Shown here piece by piece: positions 32,700 to 49,358 of a stretch of 64,000 bases of DNA. The notes under the pieces are model-generated. The model had not been told where the DNA came from. It did not search any database and worked only from the letters and a program-made list of their open reading frames with translations. The position numbers and the translations under genes are program-made. Source of the DNA: Impatiens glandulifera (Eukaryota > Streptophyta > Magnoliopsida > Ericales > Balsaminaceae); the NCBI RefSeq assembly GCF_907164915.1, contig NC_061866.1, positions 25,065,905 through 25,129,904 on the forward strand. The letters run 5' to 3'. Position 1 is the stretch's first letter. Each line of letters begins with the position of its first letter.

Positions 32700-34640
32700 T
32701 CTAATTAGAATAACCCTATCTTGGCTTCAAGACACGCTTTCTTTCTTGCATATAACCCTACGGTAGATCATTTAGCCTTTTTAGATGACAATGTTGATAG
32801 TTTTTCGATGAAGAATTATTTAGATGAAAAGTATACGGTAGAGGTGGAATCTTGTGCACAATGGGCCACACTTCAGTCTCTAATTCAAGTACCTCCTTTA
32901 TAGGGGATTTGTTTTCATTAATCGTCATATTATGTGTCGAGAATTCTATTTGGATATTCTCGTTGACATCATAATTTGGCTTAGAAACCACATATTTCTC
33001 ATCAGACACATAATGAATGAAAACTGGTGATTCAAGAATATTAATCTCAGGATAAAGAGTTCTAATAGGATTGACCTGTATTATATCTTCTACAGGTGAC
33101 CAAAACTTATTTTCTACCTCGTCAATAGTTTCTTTCTCGGACAACAAATCTGAAATAGGACGATAAGTTAATGAACTCGTCTTTTCATGATATATCACCA
33201 TCTGCATACTCTCCCTTTTTTCGCCATATATGGAGACATCACAACTCGAGGGGTGTGAAGACATATACTCTATCTCATCCTCGCGGGAGTCTATTGGATC
33301 ATTTAATCCGGCCTCGTCTTGTTCAATCACTCTCCCGACCATATCAAATCCCCTAAAATTGGTCATCTCAACAACAAATCTTTCAACATCTGCAACGCTA
33401 TCCATACGAATCCAATCGACGTAAAATGGGGTGAGCATTGACTCTCTCGTTAGTCTGAATGAAGTCGATGCCTCTAACACATGCATATTTGATCCTGGTG
33501 AAAGAGACATGACAAAAGGACATTCATGCCACAACATCACTTTATATACTTGTATCCCGTTATCAACACAAATAGATTCAGGGTAAGGTCTATGTGAATC
33601 AGATTGACACACCCTAATTTTAACCCCAATCATTCTCTTGTCAAGTTTAATAAATCCCCTAAGATCATTACCGACCTGACTAAGAAGATCATGATTCCAC
33701 ATATTCGTTGTCATTCCAAACAATCGAATCCATGTACCTTCCCTATCTAAGGGCGGTCTTATGAAATAACATGTTGGTTTTCAATATTAATTAATCGACT
33801 ATCAACAAGTCGTCGGATTCCTTCATCGACTAAGGGTCTAATACGTTTATCAATTGGCTTGATAAATATTGTTTTAAATTCTTTCCATAAGCAACATATC
33901 TTCCATGATAATTGAATCCATATCAAAAGACGTCATCATTAGGTCCGAGCCCCAAACACCCTCGGTTCCAAGTCAACGTATGAAGAGCCCAAAGTAACAA
34001 CTTTAATTGAAACAAATTAACCGCAATTTCTCTTTCTTCCAATTCTTAATTTCCGAAATATCCACAACTCCAGGGCGCGCCTCCAACGTTTGAAATTCAA
34101 ACGATTTAGTTTCAACATGAATCGTCTTTCGACCAGTTGACCCAAACAGTTTGTTTCTTCGCGCCTACCACTACTGCATAGGTCTGAACTTCATCCTTAC
34201 GAGGATCTGGTTGTATCGCTCCAAACCTAGTTTGCTGCATATGTTGATATTCTAACTAGAGACATTTCCTTCCTTTTATTGTGAACTCAGAGTCTAGTCG
34301 ATTGTCGACTCCTTTCTAGAACCCTCCCTCTACCACATGTGTCATTCATGTTACGTTACAACATATAGCCTCTCTAGACCTAAATGCCTACGACATCTTT
34401 AAAGGTTGTTGAGAAAGCGAATTGAAGACCGATGTCCGATTTGACCTTTCGATTTCTCCTGACCCTCTCACCATGTTCTGTGTCGATTTAACTTGAACAC
34501 TCACCTGAGGTTGATCGTCCACCAAACGGACCGCACAACCACGCCTACTAACCAAGAACTATTCTTCCTAAGGGGCTTGAGGCACATCAGGCATAGGCTT
34601 CCAATGACTATGGTTTTTCATAATAATTTTTTTATTCTAT
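32700..34640 (-). pseudogene. LINE ORF1 with DUF4283-like region
   Basis: The longest open part is 33723-32758 (321 residues), with earlier degenerate sequence up to about 34640. WIRLFGMTTNMWNHDLLSQVGNDLRG spans the DUF4283 C-terminal pattern seen in plant LINE ORF1. The rest is an acidic, low-similarity tail. It would have bound LINE RNA. No zinc knuckle is clear. Confidence 0.65.
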
Positions 34641-34850
34641 AAAGAGAAAGATAAAAAGAACTCCAAAAATTCAGATATCAAGCGCTTTACCACCATCCCA
34701 CCGTTTCAGATATTCGATCTCAATCTATACTTCGTCCTAATATCTCTGGGCACTTGTAGTGCATCTGTTGAATTATATATTATTCAACTAATATCCAAGC
34801 TCTCTTTTTGATTGCCTCCAAATTGAAAAGGAACGATGTAACCATATGTA

Positions 34851-35749
34851 ACCAAAAAAAATCCTGATAATAAATTGTAATTTTGTTTTAATTGATCCAC
34901 CAATCTTTTTAAGCAATATTATAATAAGGTATAATTTTCTTTTTATATTACATGAATTTATATTATTATGAAATTAGTAAATAAATATAGAAAGATATTA
35001 TAACAATTTTTTAATATTTAAAGTGTTGTAAATATTAATTTTAGAGAATGATATTTTCTTTATCCTCATATATTAATTATAAGTAATTAAACATTATTTC
35101 TATTATGAGTTTATTAGTTAATATAAATTTATTTATTTAAAGATAAATTTTATAAATGTTTATTTTAATTGTATAATATAATATATTTGATTTATATAAA
35201 ATAAAAAATATGTATAAATTAAATTTATCTATCGTTTTAATAAAATGAATTAAGAAAAACAAATTGTAAAAATAGATATATAAACAATTATTCTATATAT
35301 AAATGTGTAAAAATATATTAATACAAAAATATTATGTATTCTATAATTAATATAAAATTAATTATCTAACATAATTTTTATTTTATTTTCACTATATTAT
35401 ATAATATATTTTCATTATATTATCATAAAAAAAATACACAAGTAATAAAAATTGCAATACTAGTTGATAAGAAGAAACAAAATCTTTGTTTCTAAATAAT
35501 ATGAATATACTTCCCTTTTTTAATATTCTTTTAGTGATATTTAATGTATTGTTTATTCTGTGTTTTGGCTTAATTTAGTAATATTTACGAAGACTCCATT
35601 CTCTCTATCCAGAGTCTAGCTAGACTCATTCCATTGGTCTTCGGTTAAACTAGGGTTCTCTTCAACCCTCATATGTTCTTTAGCGGATTTCTAAGAGAGA
35701 GGAAGATAGAGTGAGAGTGAGAGTGAGTGTGAGAGGTGGAGAGAAACGA
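34851..35749 (+). promoter_or_regulatory. AT-rich upstream region and 5' leader of the BTB gene
   Basis: Very AT-rich to about 35580, then a CT-rich and GA-rich leader (35590-35749) that looks like a plant 5' UTR. No convincing TATA box can be picked. A short upstream ORF lies at 35673-35714. Confidence 0.5.
35673..35714 (+). CDS. Possible upstream ORF in BTB gene leader (13 aa)
   Basis: ATG TTC TTT AGC ... GAG TGA reads [13 protein letters not shown] and stops 35 bp before the main ATG at 35750. It is only relevant if the transcript starts upstream of 35673, which is not shown. Such leader ORFs can reduce translation of the main frame. Confidence 0.3.
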   Translation: MFFSGFLRERKIE

Positions 35750-38700
35750 ATGAGAGAAACGAGCCTTGATTTGTTCGATCCAAGGTCATTAATGGAATCC
35801 GAATACTCGCCTACATGCTGCAGAGACGGGGATTTCGGTTTCGCCTTCAATGACAGTAATTTTTCCGACCGGGTTCTCCAGATCGAGGTCGCGGTTGATC
35901 CGGCAGAGATTAGGTCCGATGTTGATGGTTTTCACAGCCTAGCCGATTGGGCCAGGCACCGTAAAAGGAGGAGGGAAGATTTGAAGAAAGACTCTGGTAA
36001 TTCCTTTATTCCTTTATTCATACTAATATCGCTGTCTTCACACCTGCTTCTATCTCTTTTTTTTATTTGTCCTGGGCGTGACATGCATATGTTTTTGTTG
36101 AATTTATTCCGCATAAGTTCCCTTTTTCCTATTTATGAAGTCTGTTTATGTCATTGGTCTTTTCTTATCTATAACTTTGCAACTAGGAATTAGATGATAA
36201 GTGCAGGAAGGGACTGAAAAACCTCTCTCTAACTATGGATGTATATTTGCAATAAAAGGACCCTAGAGATGACATATAAGAAAGAGAATACATTTTTTGT
36301 TTGTTTGAAAAAACTAAAGAGATGACATATAAGAAAGAGAATACATTTTTTGTTTGTTTGAGAAAACTAAAGAGATGACATATTTGAATAGCTTAGCTGA
36401 AGCATGAGTATAATACCATGGTGATTGTATGAACATATCGGGTTTGGAGGTCTTTTTTTAAGAAATGGTTTGATCCTTTTATCAAAACTGCCCAAATAAA
36501 CAGTCTTAATCCATTACTCATATCACACAAAAAGATGTATCAATGTGAATGAGTCAATTCCTCATTTAAATGGGAACATCGACTCAAATATCAAACATTT
36601 AGATTGGAAGACCCAAGATTCTAAGAAGATGTTGCAATACCAATAAAGAAAGAAATAATAGAAAAAGTTCAGGACGTGTCTTTCCAAACGAATGATAATA
36701 CAGAAGCAATACAAGAGGAAGACGATTTCGGATGTGTTTAGAAAGAAGCAGAAAACGAAGAAATAAATCTTGATGAAACTGTTCAAATTTCAGAAGGCGA
36801 AAAAGCGAAGATAATATTCTAAAGATCCTTCTTCTATCGTGTTTAAGTAGAGATCCATTTTGGATTAAGGTAGAGTTACTTCTACCAACCACAATTCCTG
36901 ATCGATGCTCGACGTGCAAATTTGTCCTTCAGGTTTTGCTTGCGAACAAGGAGAACTGAAAAAGAGATCGTCGGCGAAATCATTGGACCTCCACTTCTAC
37001 CGTCTAGCTGCATCGATCGAACGTCACCTCCAAGTGATTGTGGCGGGGATTAAATAGGCTTTTTAATTGAGGAAAATTGTTAGCTGTCCGTTTTTCAGAA
37101 CTTTTATGAATCATTGTACAGCTATATACACTAAATGAGCCTAAAAAATTCTGATTTTCAGTTCTCTCGAAGACAAGGGAAGTTAACGGGGGGAGTATTG
37201 TCACGTGTATGTAGTTAGATAGTTAGTATTGTAGTTAATATGTTAGTCTGTTGGTTAGTCGTTGGTTAGAATAGTAGTATAAATATTAGACAATGTAATC
37301 AAATGAGATGAATTTTTCTCATCTCTCACTTCCGATATTCATGTTTCATTATCTTTCGTCAAGAACCATAACACAATCCCTCATTTCATAAGGTTTAGTC
37401 CAATAAACCAAAACACTAAGACCAGACTCTTACACCATCCAATAAGATTAAGTAAAATCCCTCAATTCATAATGGTAAACAAAAAATAACAAACACTTAA
37501 CACAAGACTCTTACCACATCCATTAAGATTGAGACAATTCCTCAGTTCATATTGGTAAGTAAGGAGATACTAAAGTATTTTCTCAACTTCATTAAGGTAG
37601 AAACACCCCTCAATTCATAATGATTAGAAGCGGATCTCAAACGAATAGAAGGGATTCATATATGATGTGTTGTCCACTATGATTAACCCTAGTAGGAGGT
37701 TAAGAACTAAATAATCATTACCGACCTTAATGTTAACATAGGATTGACCTTACTAATTCATAAAATCTTGTTGAGATGGGGTGATTAGACACATTTATTG
37801 TTTGTGCAATAATTTTTTATGGTCTTGCATTGTCTTAAGTGGATCCCTAACTAGTTTCCGTAATGTACATATTGTGCATTTGTACTGTGGTTAATTTCAT
37901 TCATTTTAATTATTATGTATTTTGCTTGCAGATGTGGACAATGCTGGATGCCCCCAGGAGATTTTGAATTCCACACAACCTGATATAGATGAAGTGGTTA
38001 AATGTGAAAACGAGGATGATGAAACTGTTGCAATGGCTGAAGAATTAGCATCAGGTTCAATGCTTATTTTATAACCCGGAATACAAACTAAATTGAAAAC
38101 CACTTTTCCATTTTCACATCAATCTGTGATTTTAACTATTATGTTAAGTTTCGTAAGTTTGAAGCTGAAAATGCTCATTGGGACTATTATTCTCATGTTT
38201 GTGCCAAACTCAAGCTTCATCTCTTTTGCAGGAGATGAAGCTTCAAATAGCAACGATTCAAATGGTAGCAGGGATTGTTCCACAGTTGTTAGAGTTCAAT
38301 CATTATACATCAGTTCTCCAATTTTAGCTGCAAAAAGTCCATTCTTTTATAAGGTGAGGAACATGACTACTAATTTGATATCTTCCCTATTTGCATCCTA
38401 GAAATTGTGAGTTGATTCCAAATTTCTTTCTTTGTTTTTGTTTTTATAGCTCTTCTCCAATGGGATGAAAGAATCAGAGCAGCGAAGCGTATCCATAAGG
38501 ATCCATACCTCAGGTGTGTTTGAAGTTTCAAGCCTCTAAAACCACTTTTGTTAGTTAAACTTGTTGTGAACTAAATGTTTTGTTTCATTTGACTACATTT
38601 GTAACAATGCATTGGAGATTATAATTTCAGTAGATTTGACTAGAATGGAAGCATGATATTACTTATATATAATGGTATTATCGTAAATATAATGAAATTG

Positions 38701-41554
38701 ATGGGGTCCAGGTATCGGGCTTGAAAACATGGGTCTCCAACCTGAACATGAATACTCTACTTGCGGGTTTCTTTACGTATACCCATTCCCTTTACTTGTA
38801 ATTACTATTATTAAATCCTAATACAGAACTAGAACATTTGTGTATTCTAAAGGAATACTGTGAATGACTTTATATATGAAGTGTTTTCTTGTGGCTCTCT
38901 GTTTGGGATAAAAAATCGGCCAGTTCATTATCTCTATTTCTTTCTTGTTCGCAGAAGAAGCTGCCCTTATGGAACTCCTTAATTTCATGTACAGTAATAC
39001 CTTAACAACGACCGCTGCTCCTGCTTTGCTCGATGTGTTGATGGCAGCAGACAAGTTTGAAGTTGCTTCTTGCATGAGGTATTGCAGCAAGTTATTGCGG
39101 AATTTGCCTATGACTTCGGAGTCTGCTCTTCTTTATCTTGATCTTCCCTCCAGTGTCCTAATGGCTGATGCTGTCCAGCCTTTGACAGATGCAGCCAAAC
39201 AGTTCCTTGCTGCCCGTTACAAAGATGTGACCAAGTAAGTCATTTTTATATTCTACTTGTGGCCTTATTTGATATGAGTTATTTGAATATCTAAAGTGGT
39301 TATTTCCAAATAACTTTGTTTCATGTAGGTTATAAAAAGTAAGATTATTTGGGTAAAAGGACATTAGAGTAGAAATATATAATGATTATATATGCCTTTT
39401 AAAAAAAATTATAAAGGGTATGTTGGTTGATGATTTGAAGGATGTGATTGATGAGTTTCTGCATAATTCCCAAATAACCAACATCAAGCAAGGCCTTAAT
39501 TTATCAATTGTAAAAGAAGGATAAAACTGCAAAGACAATCATAAAATAAAAACAAGTTCTGATCTTCCATGTTCTGGATTAATCATCTGAATTATTTTTT
39601 CCTTCCATAAATATATGTGCAGAGCATGGTTGTTGGCACCTCATTATTTCCATTCAAGCATTGTTTTCTGATTATTTGACATTAAGCTTTTGAATTTTTG
39701 AATTAAGTAAGACGATTAATGACCGAGTTCTTGGTGTTTATGTAACAAAGCTATTGTTTTGACTCTATTTTCTTTTTTATGCTATTGTTGAACTCATGGC
39801 TACACATGACATGATTTGTATATTTTTTTATCGTACTCTCATATTTACTATGGTTTTGGAAATGATTTGTATTTAAGCTCACTTTGCTGCCGTGTGGTAA
39901 GTGGTGGTGTTTTTTTAATTAGAATTTTCAAGCTGTGAGGGAATAGGAAAAGATTCGGGAGTTGCAAAAGCAGAGTCCAGCAATATCACTAATAAGATTT
40001 GAGTTTGTGTAATAATGTTATATCTCAAGTTGAAATCTATCATTTTTTGTATGGTAATTAGCCTATTTGGAAACTAGTATTTTGTTACATCCCATTGGAA
40101 TATCATCAAAGTTTAAATTTAGGGTTTAATATATCCAATAGTAGATTGCAATCTAGAGTTGGAGCATAAAGAACATTTTATAGGAAAATGTTGGGAGTTA
40201 GATATGTCGATTCGGTTCCTAAAACACTTCCCGAGTTAACATTAGATATTATTTCCTATAGCATGATTCAAATTATAGTATAATTTTTAGCTTCATTCTA
40301 TAATATTTTTTTTTGTATATAATCAGAATATTTTCTAAATCATTGTGATATTTGACAAGCACAACAATTTTATATTAAAAACAAATTTAGAATAAAACCA
40401 CCCAATGTTGTGTATGGTTTGGGCTTACAGATTCCGTGATTTTACTGGTAGATTTTTATGTTCTTGGGAGTTCAGCAGATTTAGTAAATGTAGGATCCAA
40501 TTTTTTCTTTTATAATTTTCTTTGTTTCCAAATTTGACTTCCTATAAGATTTTAAGATCCATTTAATCATTCTGGATTAAAAATGACCTTTTCATTTGTA
40601 GATTGTTTCATCATACTTGCTCCTCCTATTTATCCATCCTTTGTTGTCCCTAGTGGCTACTACCTACTGGGTTTACCTTATCATGTAACTAGATGTCTAG
40701 GTTTTAATTGTAAATCTATTTCACTCACTCACAGGTACCAAGACGAGGTAATGAACTTACCTCTATCCGGACTAGAAGCAATTCTCTCTAGCGATGACCT
40801 TCAAGTGGCGTCTGAAGACACAGTCTACGACTTCGTACTAAAATGGGCCCGAGCCCAATACCCAAAACTAGAAGACCGTAGAGAAGTCCTTGGCTCTACT
40901 CTTGCCCGTTGCATCCGTTTCCCATTCATGACCTGCCGAAAACTGAAAAAGGTCTTAACATGTAACGACTTTGACCACGAACTAGCTTCAAAAGTCGTTC
41001 TCGAATCCCTCTTTTTCAAGGCAGAAGCGCCTCACCGTCAGAAAACACTGGCGGAAGAAAAATCCCTTGCCTCCTCAACCAGCCGCAGGTTTGTGGAGCG
41101 CACCTACAAGTACAGGCCGGTTAAGTTGGTGGAATTCGAACTGCCTCATCAGCAATGCATAGTCTATCTCGATCTGAAACGGGAAGAATGTGCCAATCTT
41201 TTCCCTTCTGGTCGGTTATATTCGCAGGCTTTTCATTTAGGCGGGCAAGGGTTCTTCCTCTCTGCTCATTGTAACATGGACCAACAAAGCTCGTTTCATT
41301 GCTTTGGGCTGTTTTTGGGGATGCAGGAGAAAGGGTCTGTTTCTTTTGCAGTTGATTATGAATTTGCGGCGAGGTCTAAGCCAACGGAGGAGTATATGAG
41401 CAAGTATAAAGGGAATTATACTTTTACTGGGGGAAAAGCTGTTGGGTATAGGAACTTGTTTGCGCTGCATTGGACGTCGTTTATGGCTGACGATAGTCTT
41501 TACTTTATCAATGGTGTTCTTCATTTGAGAGCTGAGCTTACTATAAAGCACTGA
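35750..41554 (+). CDS. POB1: BTB/POZ-BACK protein, POB1/LRB type, complete, 6 exons
   Basis: Exons: 35750-35996, 37932-38054, 38232-38353, 38450-38513, 38955-39234, 40735-41554; all introns are GT-AG and frames join without a stop, giving 551 residues, close to the roughly 560 of Arabidopsis POB1/LRB2. Residues 69-76 (RHRKRRRE) form a basic nuclear-localisation-type stretch. The BTB domain spans about 140-250 ([50 protein letters not shown]), BACK about 255-365 ([35 protein letters not shown]), and a conserved C-terminal domain about 395-551 ([20 protein letters not shown]). In the family, the BTB binds CUL3 and the rest recruits substrates for ubiquitination; LRB proteins act in red-light (phyB/PIF3) signalling and POB1 types also in defence. 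Start chosen at [13 protein letters not shown], conserved in the family. Confidence 0.93.
36265..36383. repeat. 53-bp tandem repeat in BTB intron 1 (2.2 copies)
   Basis: AGAGATGACATATAAGAAAG recurs at 36265 and 36318 and in part at 36371, spaced 53 bp. The copies are nearly identical, so the duplication is recent. Confidence 0.88.
36560..37373 (+). mobile_element. LTR-element remnant in BTB intron 1
   Basis: 37186-37198 is a polypurine-like AACGGGGGGAGTA, and 37199-37373 looks like a short LTR (TGTCACGTG ... CCATAACA, 175 bp) with TATAAATA near 37282. The upstream 600 bp would be interior, but no gag or pol motif is readable and no matching 5' LTR is in the intron. A truncated copia-type element is the best guess. 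Spliced out of the mRNA in the gene model above. Confidence 0.5.
37374..37630. repeat. Degenerate 70-80 bp tandem repeat in BTB intron 1
   Basis: About three copies of a unit starting CCCTCAATTCATAATGGTAA with a later AGACTCTTAC..CATCCATTAAGATT. A similar CAATTCCTCATTTAAATGGG occurs at about 36554, before the LTR-element remnant, which may have inserted into the array. Confidence 0.6.
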
Positions 41555-44379
41555 CATAGTTTATTTTAAGTGGTTGAAAATGATGAAGAAATGGGGAAAC
41601 AACTAGTTTGACCTATTTCCATTTAAGTGTAAGGATTACTTACAAATGGATGTCTGCTTCAATTTCAAGACAGGACATGGTATAATTTTGTGATGTAAAT
41701 GAATGTGCTTCATTTCCTTTTATCATCCCTTGGAATCTGTGTACCTTGCTTAGGCTCATGATGATAATACAAAGATAAGGAATTCCAGGATTAATTTAAT
41801 ATGCTTGTTTTTGCAAAGTAATGTTCATTTTCAACTTTGATGTTTAATGTATTATATTACATAAATTTAAATGTTTTCAAAGTTTGTTTCAAAACACAAG
41901 ATTCAGTCATTTTTTTTTCTAGACTTAATCAAACCACAACCTCTGTCTTTTACTTTGTACAATTTACTTTCTTTTCCAGAGTTTGACTCGTTTGCTTTCC
42001 TCACAATCATTTAGTGACTATTAATTTTTCATATATTATCTTAACAGAATAAAATATGTCTCTCACAGTTAGTGTTAATGTTGTGCAGCTCATGTAGATT
42101 GTGTGTTTTGTAGTTGTGGGATCATACTCACCTTTTTAGACTTGTATTGAATAGAGAAATATGTTTAATTGTCGTTTTTGTGTGTTGCTTTGTTGTATTA
42201 AATCATACATTTTTGCATTTATAAATAAAATCGTCATGTTCTTAAATAAAAAATAATGAAAAGAGATTGTTTTTTTAAATGTAACGAAGGCTCGAGAGTC
42301 GAATCGACAACTTTACGCCAATTAGCCTTGCACTTTATTACCGAACTAAACAAGCATCAAACCTAAATTGTTTATATGCATGTCTAAGACTAGAATCTTG
42401 GATAAAAACAAAGTTTAATTTATAGTCATGAACATTAATTGTAATAAAGTTGTTTTATTAAGATTATTTATGCAACTATAAAATGTAAAATATGTTAAAT
42501 GTTATGCTTAAGATTTAACAAGACCCATGATTTATAGTTATTGATTTGGTATATAATATAGAGGTGAAACATGTGTTAATCTAATTTCAATGGACATTCA
42601 TTTCCATTTGCTCTTTTCAGGACAAGTTTGAACTTGAAAATTTTGTTTCTTATAGCTGTTTCTATAAATTTATAAAGATGTTATTTTTATATTTCCATTG
42701 TTATTTTATGTGTCAAGATTTCTGTTTAACACAGTTTTGTTTCTTGAAACTCGTAATCATTTCAGAATAAAAAATAAATAAAATTAAAATTATATAAAAA
42801 AATATTATGATAATCTATTGAAATTATATTTGAGGTGAAATCCCAAGGTTCTTCATCACAAACATATTGCAAAGCTTCCCACAAAGTCACTTCTATGGCT
42901 CTTATTGTTCTTTGCATAAGCACTACAAAGGTTACATATCTATAACTTAATAATGATGAGTAGTGAGTTAATTCACTAAATTTACTAAGCCGACAATTTA
43001 ATCTTTATTCTAGGCCACTCAAATACTTCCATTATAAATATTGCAATTATGCTTTACTCACGAAAAAAAGGAAAAGAAAGAAGAAGGAAGTCTTCATCTT
43101 GAATATCCCAACATTTTTAACCTTTAAAGTGTAAAAAAAGTTATTAAACTTTCAACCTGTCTTTTAAGTAACAATTTTACACCTTTTCATGGGACAAACT
43201 GATAACAATGGAAGATGCCTAACTTGTATCCAAATCCAAGCAAGGGCTTATATGATATATTATAGGCTTTTTTTTTTTTAATTTAAAAATCATATATCTA
43301 AATTGATAATGACACCACTAGCTAGCTAGGCTGGCTAGCTGGATTGGATAATGATTATTTTCAGACACTGAACATTAAAGTTTATAAGAAATTTGGATAA
43401 AAGACTAAATTTTTTAAATGGTCTAGATTTTCATTAAAAATATCACTTGGTTTTGGTTGTTATTCTACCTCTTTCATTATATATTAGTTGAGGAACATGT
43501 CACTTGGTTTGGTAATGTTGGGGTGTTTTGTTATACACTTTATTTTATGTTGATATAATTTGAATTTTTTTTATTATGTTTGTCAAAATTATATAAATAT
43601 ATAATATAATTTTGATTATGGTAAAATAATTGTGATAATGATTTAGACTAAAATCTTTATATAAGTTAATTTTTTTTTACAAAAGATCATAATTTAAAAA
43701 ATAATTAGTATAACAAATAAGTAACAAAAATCATACTATATTTTGAATTATGATCCTAAAACTTCTTATCAAATAAATAATAAAATTATTTGTACTTTTA
43801 ATTTTGCCAGACTTTTTATTGCAATTGTGACAAAATAATAATATGTTTTGAAAACTGTTATTTTATTATGCTCAAAATCTCATTTTGTCAAAAATTAGAA
43901 TTGAATTAAGTCTTTTCATATTAAGCTCAAAATTTTTATGATTTTTATTATTTTATAATCCCTTCTTGTTTTCTTGGTTAATCAAGTTGTATATTTTTTT
44001 GGATTGTTATTCAAATAAAATTTTAAATTAGAGTATAATGGATAAATATAATATTTTCAAGATCATCTTGAACCCACCAAAATTGTATTACATGACAACA
44101 TTTTAAATAATTAAATTAGTGGTAAAAATTACCTAAGATATCAAATATCACGTATTCAACTTTAAAAACATATCTTAAATTGTAATTGTAGAAACATGTT
44201 AACTTTTTAAACTTTTAAGATTTATATTTGACAATCAATATTGAAACAGAACCTAGGCAATCTTTGAAAGCAAGCTCAACTAAAATTAAACAATCATAGC
44301 AATATTAGTTAGGTTAAACATTGTTTTTCACTTTCCAACTATATATCACAACAGTACCCTTTTATACTCTTTGTCTGTC
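41555..44379. other. Intergenic region between BTB and subtilase genes
   Basis: The first 300 bp or so is likely 3' UTR of the BTB gene. The remainder is AT-rich and I see no gene, RNA gene or recognisable transposon. 43318-43345 has a cluster of GCTAGCTAG-type palindromes of no known role. Confidence 0.6.
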
Positions 44380-44387
44380 TATATATT
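44380..44387 (+). promoter_or_regulatory. Probable TATA box of the subtilase gene
   Basis: TATATATT, 56 bp upstream of the ATG at 44443, a normal spacing for a plant gene with a short leader. Confidence 0.5.
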
Positions 44388-44442
44388 TAGGCCATCAACA
44401 TATCTAAAACACAAAGTTTAATTAATACTTGATGCATCAAAC

Positions 44443-48515
<4,073 letters not shown>

Positions 48516-49289
48516 GTGTTGATTGTAATATTGTTGATCATTTTATTTTATTAATTAAATTGTTACGAGTGTCTAATTTCACAATGTACAAAACACTAGG
48601 AGTTTACATGAAAGTGCAACTATAAAAGGGAAGTAAACTCCATATTATGTAATGTATACAATTTGTACCCTAATCTCATTCTTCTCCAAGATTGTTTTCT
48701 TCTGTAATTGTAAAATAAAATAAAAAAATAATTCCAAATTAGGGTGAAATGCACCATCTAGGTATAACCCCAAACCTTTAAAAATGAACCCTAACTATTG
48801 AGTCAAATAATTTAAAAATCAAAACAAAATAGTTTAAAGTTACCAGAATCATTGCCTAATAAACAAATGTCATAGATTCTGTTCCTACTTAAAACATCTT
48901 AAGTTGAGTATATTTTATTATTGTGAGATTATTCTAACTTTCTATTTCATAAAAACAAATTCAATATAAATGATCTTCATCCTACCATGATCCATTGAAG
49001 GATATTTTCAAACTCATAACAAATGACACAAAGTGAAGAACAAAGATTAAGGTTGACTTACAAGTTAATACACTCATTGGATGGTTAACATGGACCCAAG
49101 TAGACTTTATATCATTTTTTCTGATCACCCAAAACTCAAAATAAGGACAAGTTATCATGCAAGTGGTGTTTCAAAATAGTGTTAGATTAGGTTTCATTAA
49201 ATGAATGGATATACCCGTTATATCTTACATTCAACTCTAAGACGTCATCTAATAAATAAAACTTTTATTCAATCACTCATTATCACTAT
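48516..49289. other. 3' region of the subtilase gene and intergenic DNA
   Basis: The first 200 bp or so probably include the 3' UTR. The rest, up to the gypsy LTR, has no gene or recognisable element. Confidence 0.6.
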
Positions 49290-49301
49290 TGTAATAGCTG
49301 G

Positions 49302-49358
<57 letters not shown>

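Larger units (their letters stand above)
29290..34850 (-). mobile_element. Degenerate L1-type LINE, near full length
   Basis: Read on the minus strand: leader (34850-34640), ORF1 (about 34640-32700), endonuclease (32640-31780), reverse transcriptase (about 31600-30200) and zf-RVT tail (about 30000-29370). The 3' end lies at a T-rich run near 29290-29305, the complement of a poly(A) tail. The 3' UTR resembles those of the LINE ends at 6010 and 54063. Many stops and frameshifts. Confidence 0.82.

Noticed and set aside
36562..36919. Minus-strand ORFs in intron 1 of the BTB gene
   Set aside because: Low-complexity, no homology seen, and overlapping each other in different frames.
40583..40734. 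Upstream extension of the last BTB exon (from an in-frame start at 40583)
   Set aside because: It lies in intron 5. The acceptor CACAG at 40730-40734 joins exon 5 in frame and restores the conserved K-Y-Q-D-E-V-M sequence.
43318..43345. GCTAGCTAG palindrome cluster as a regulatory site
   Set aside because: Simple-sequence palindromes in AT-rich intergenic DNA, too short and without context.
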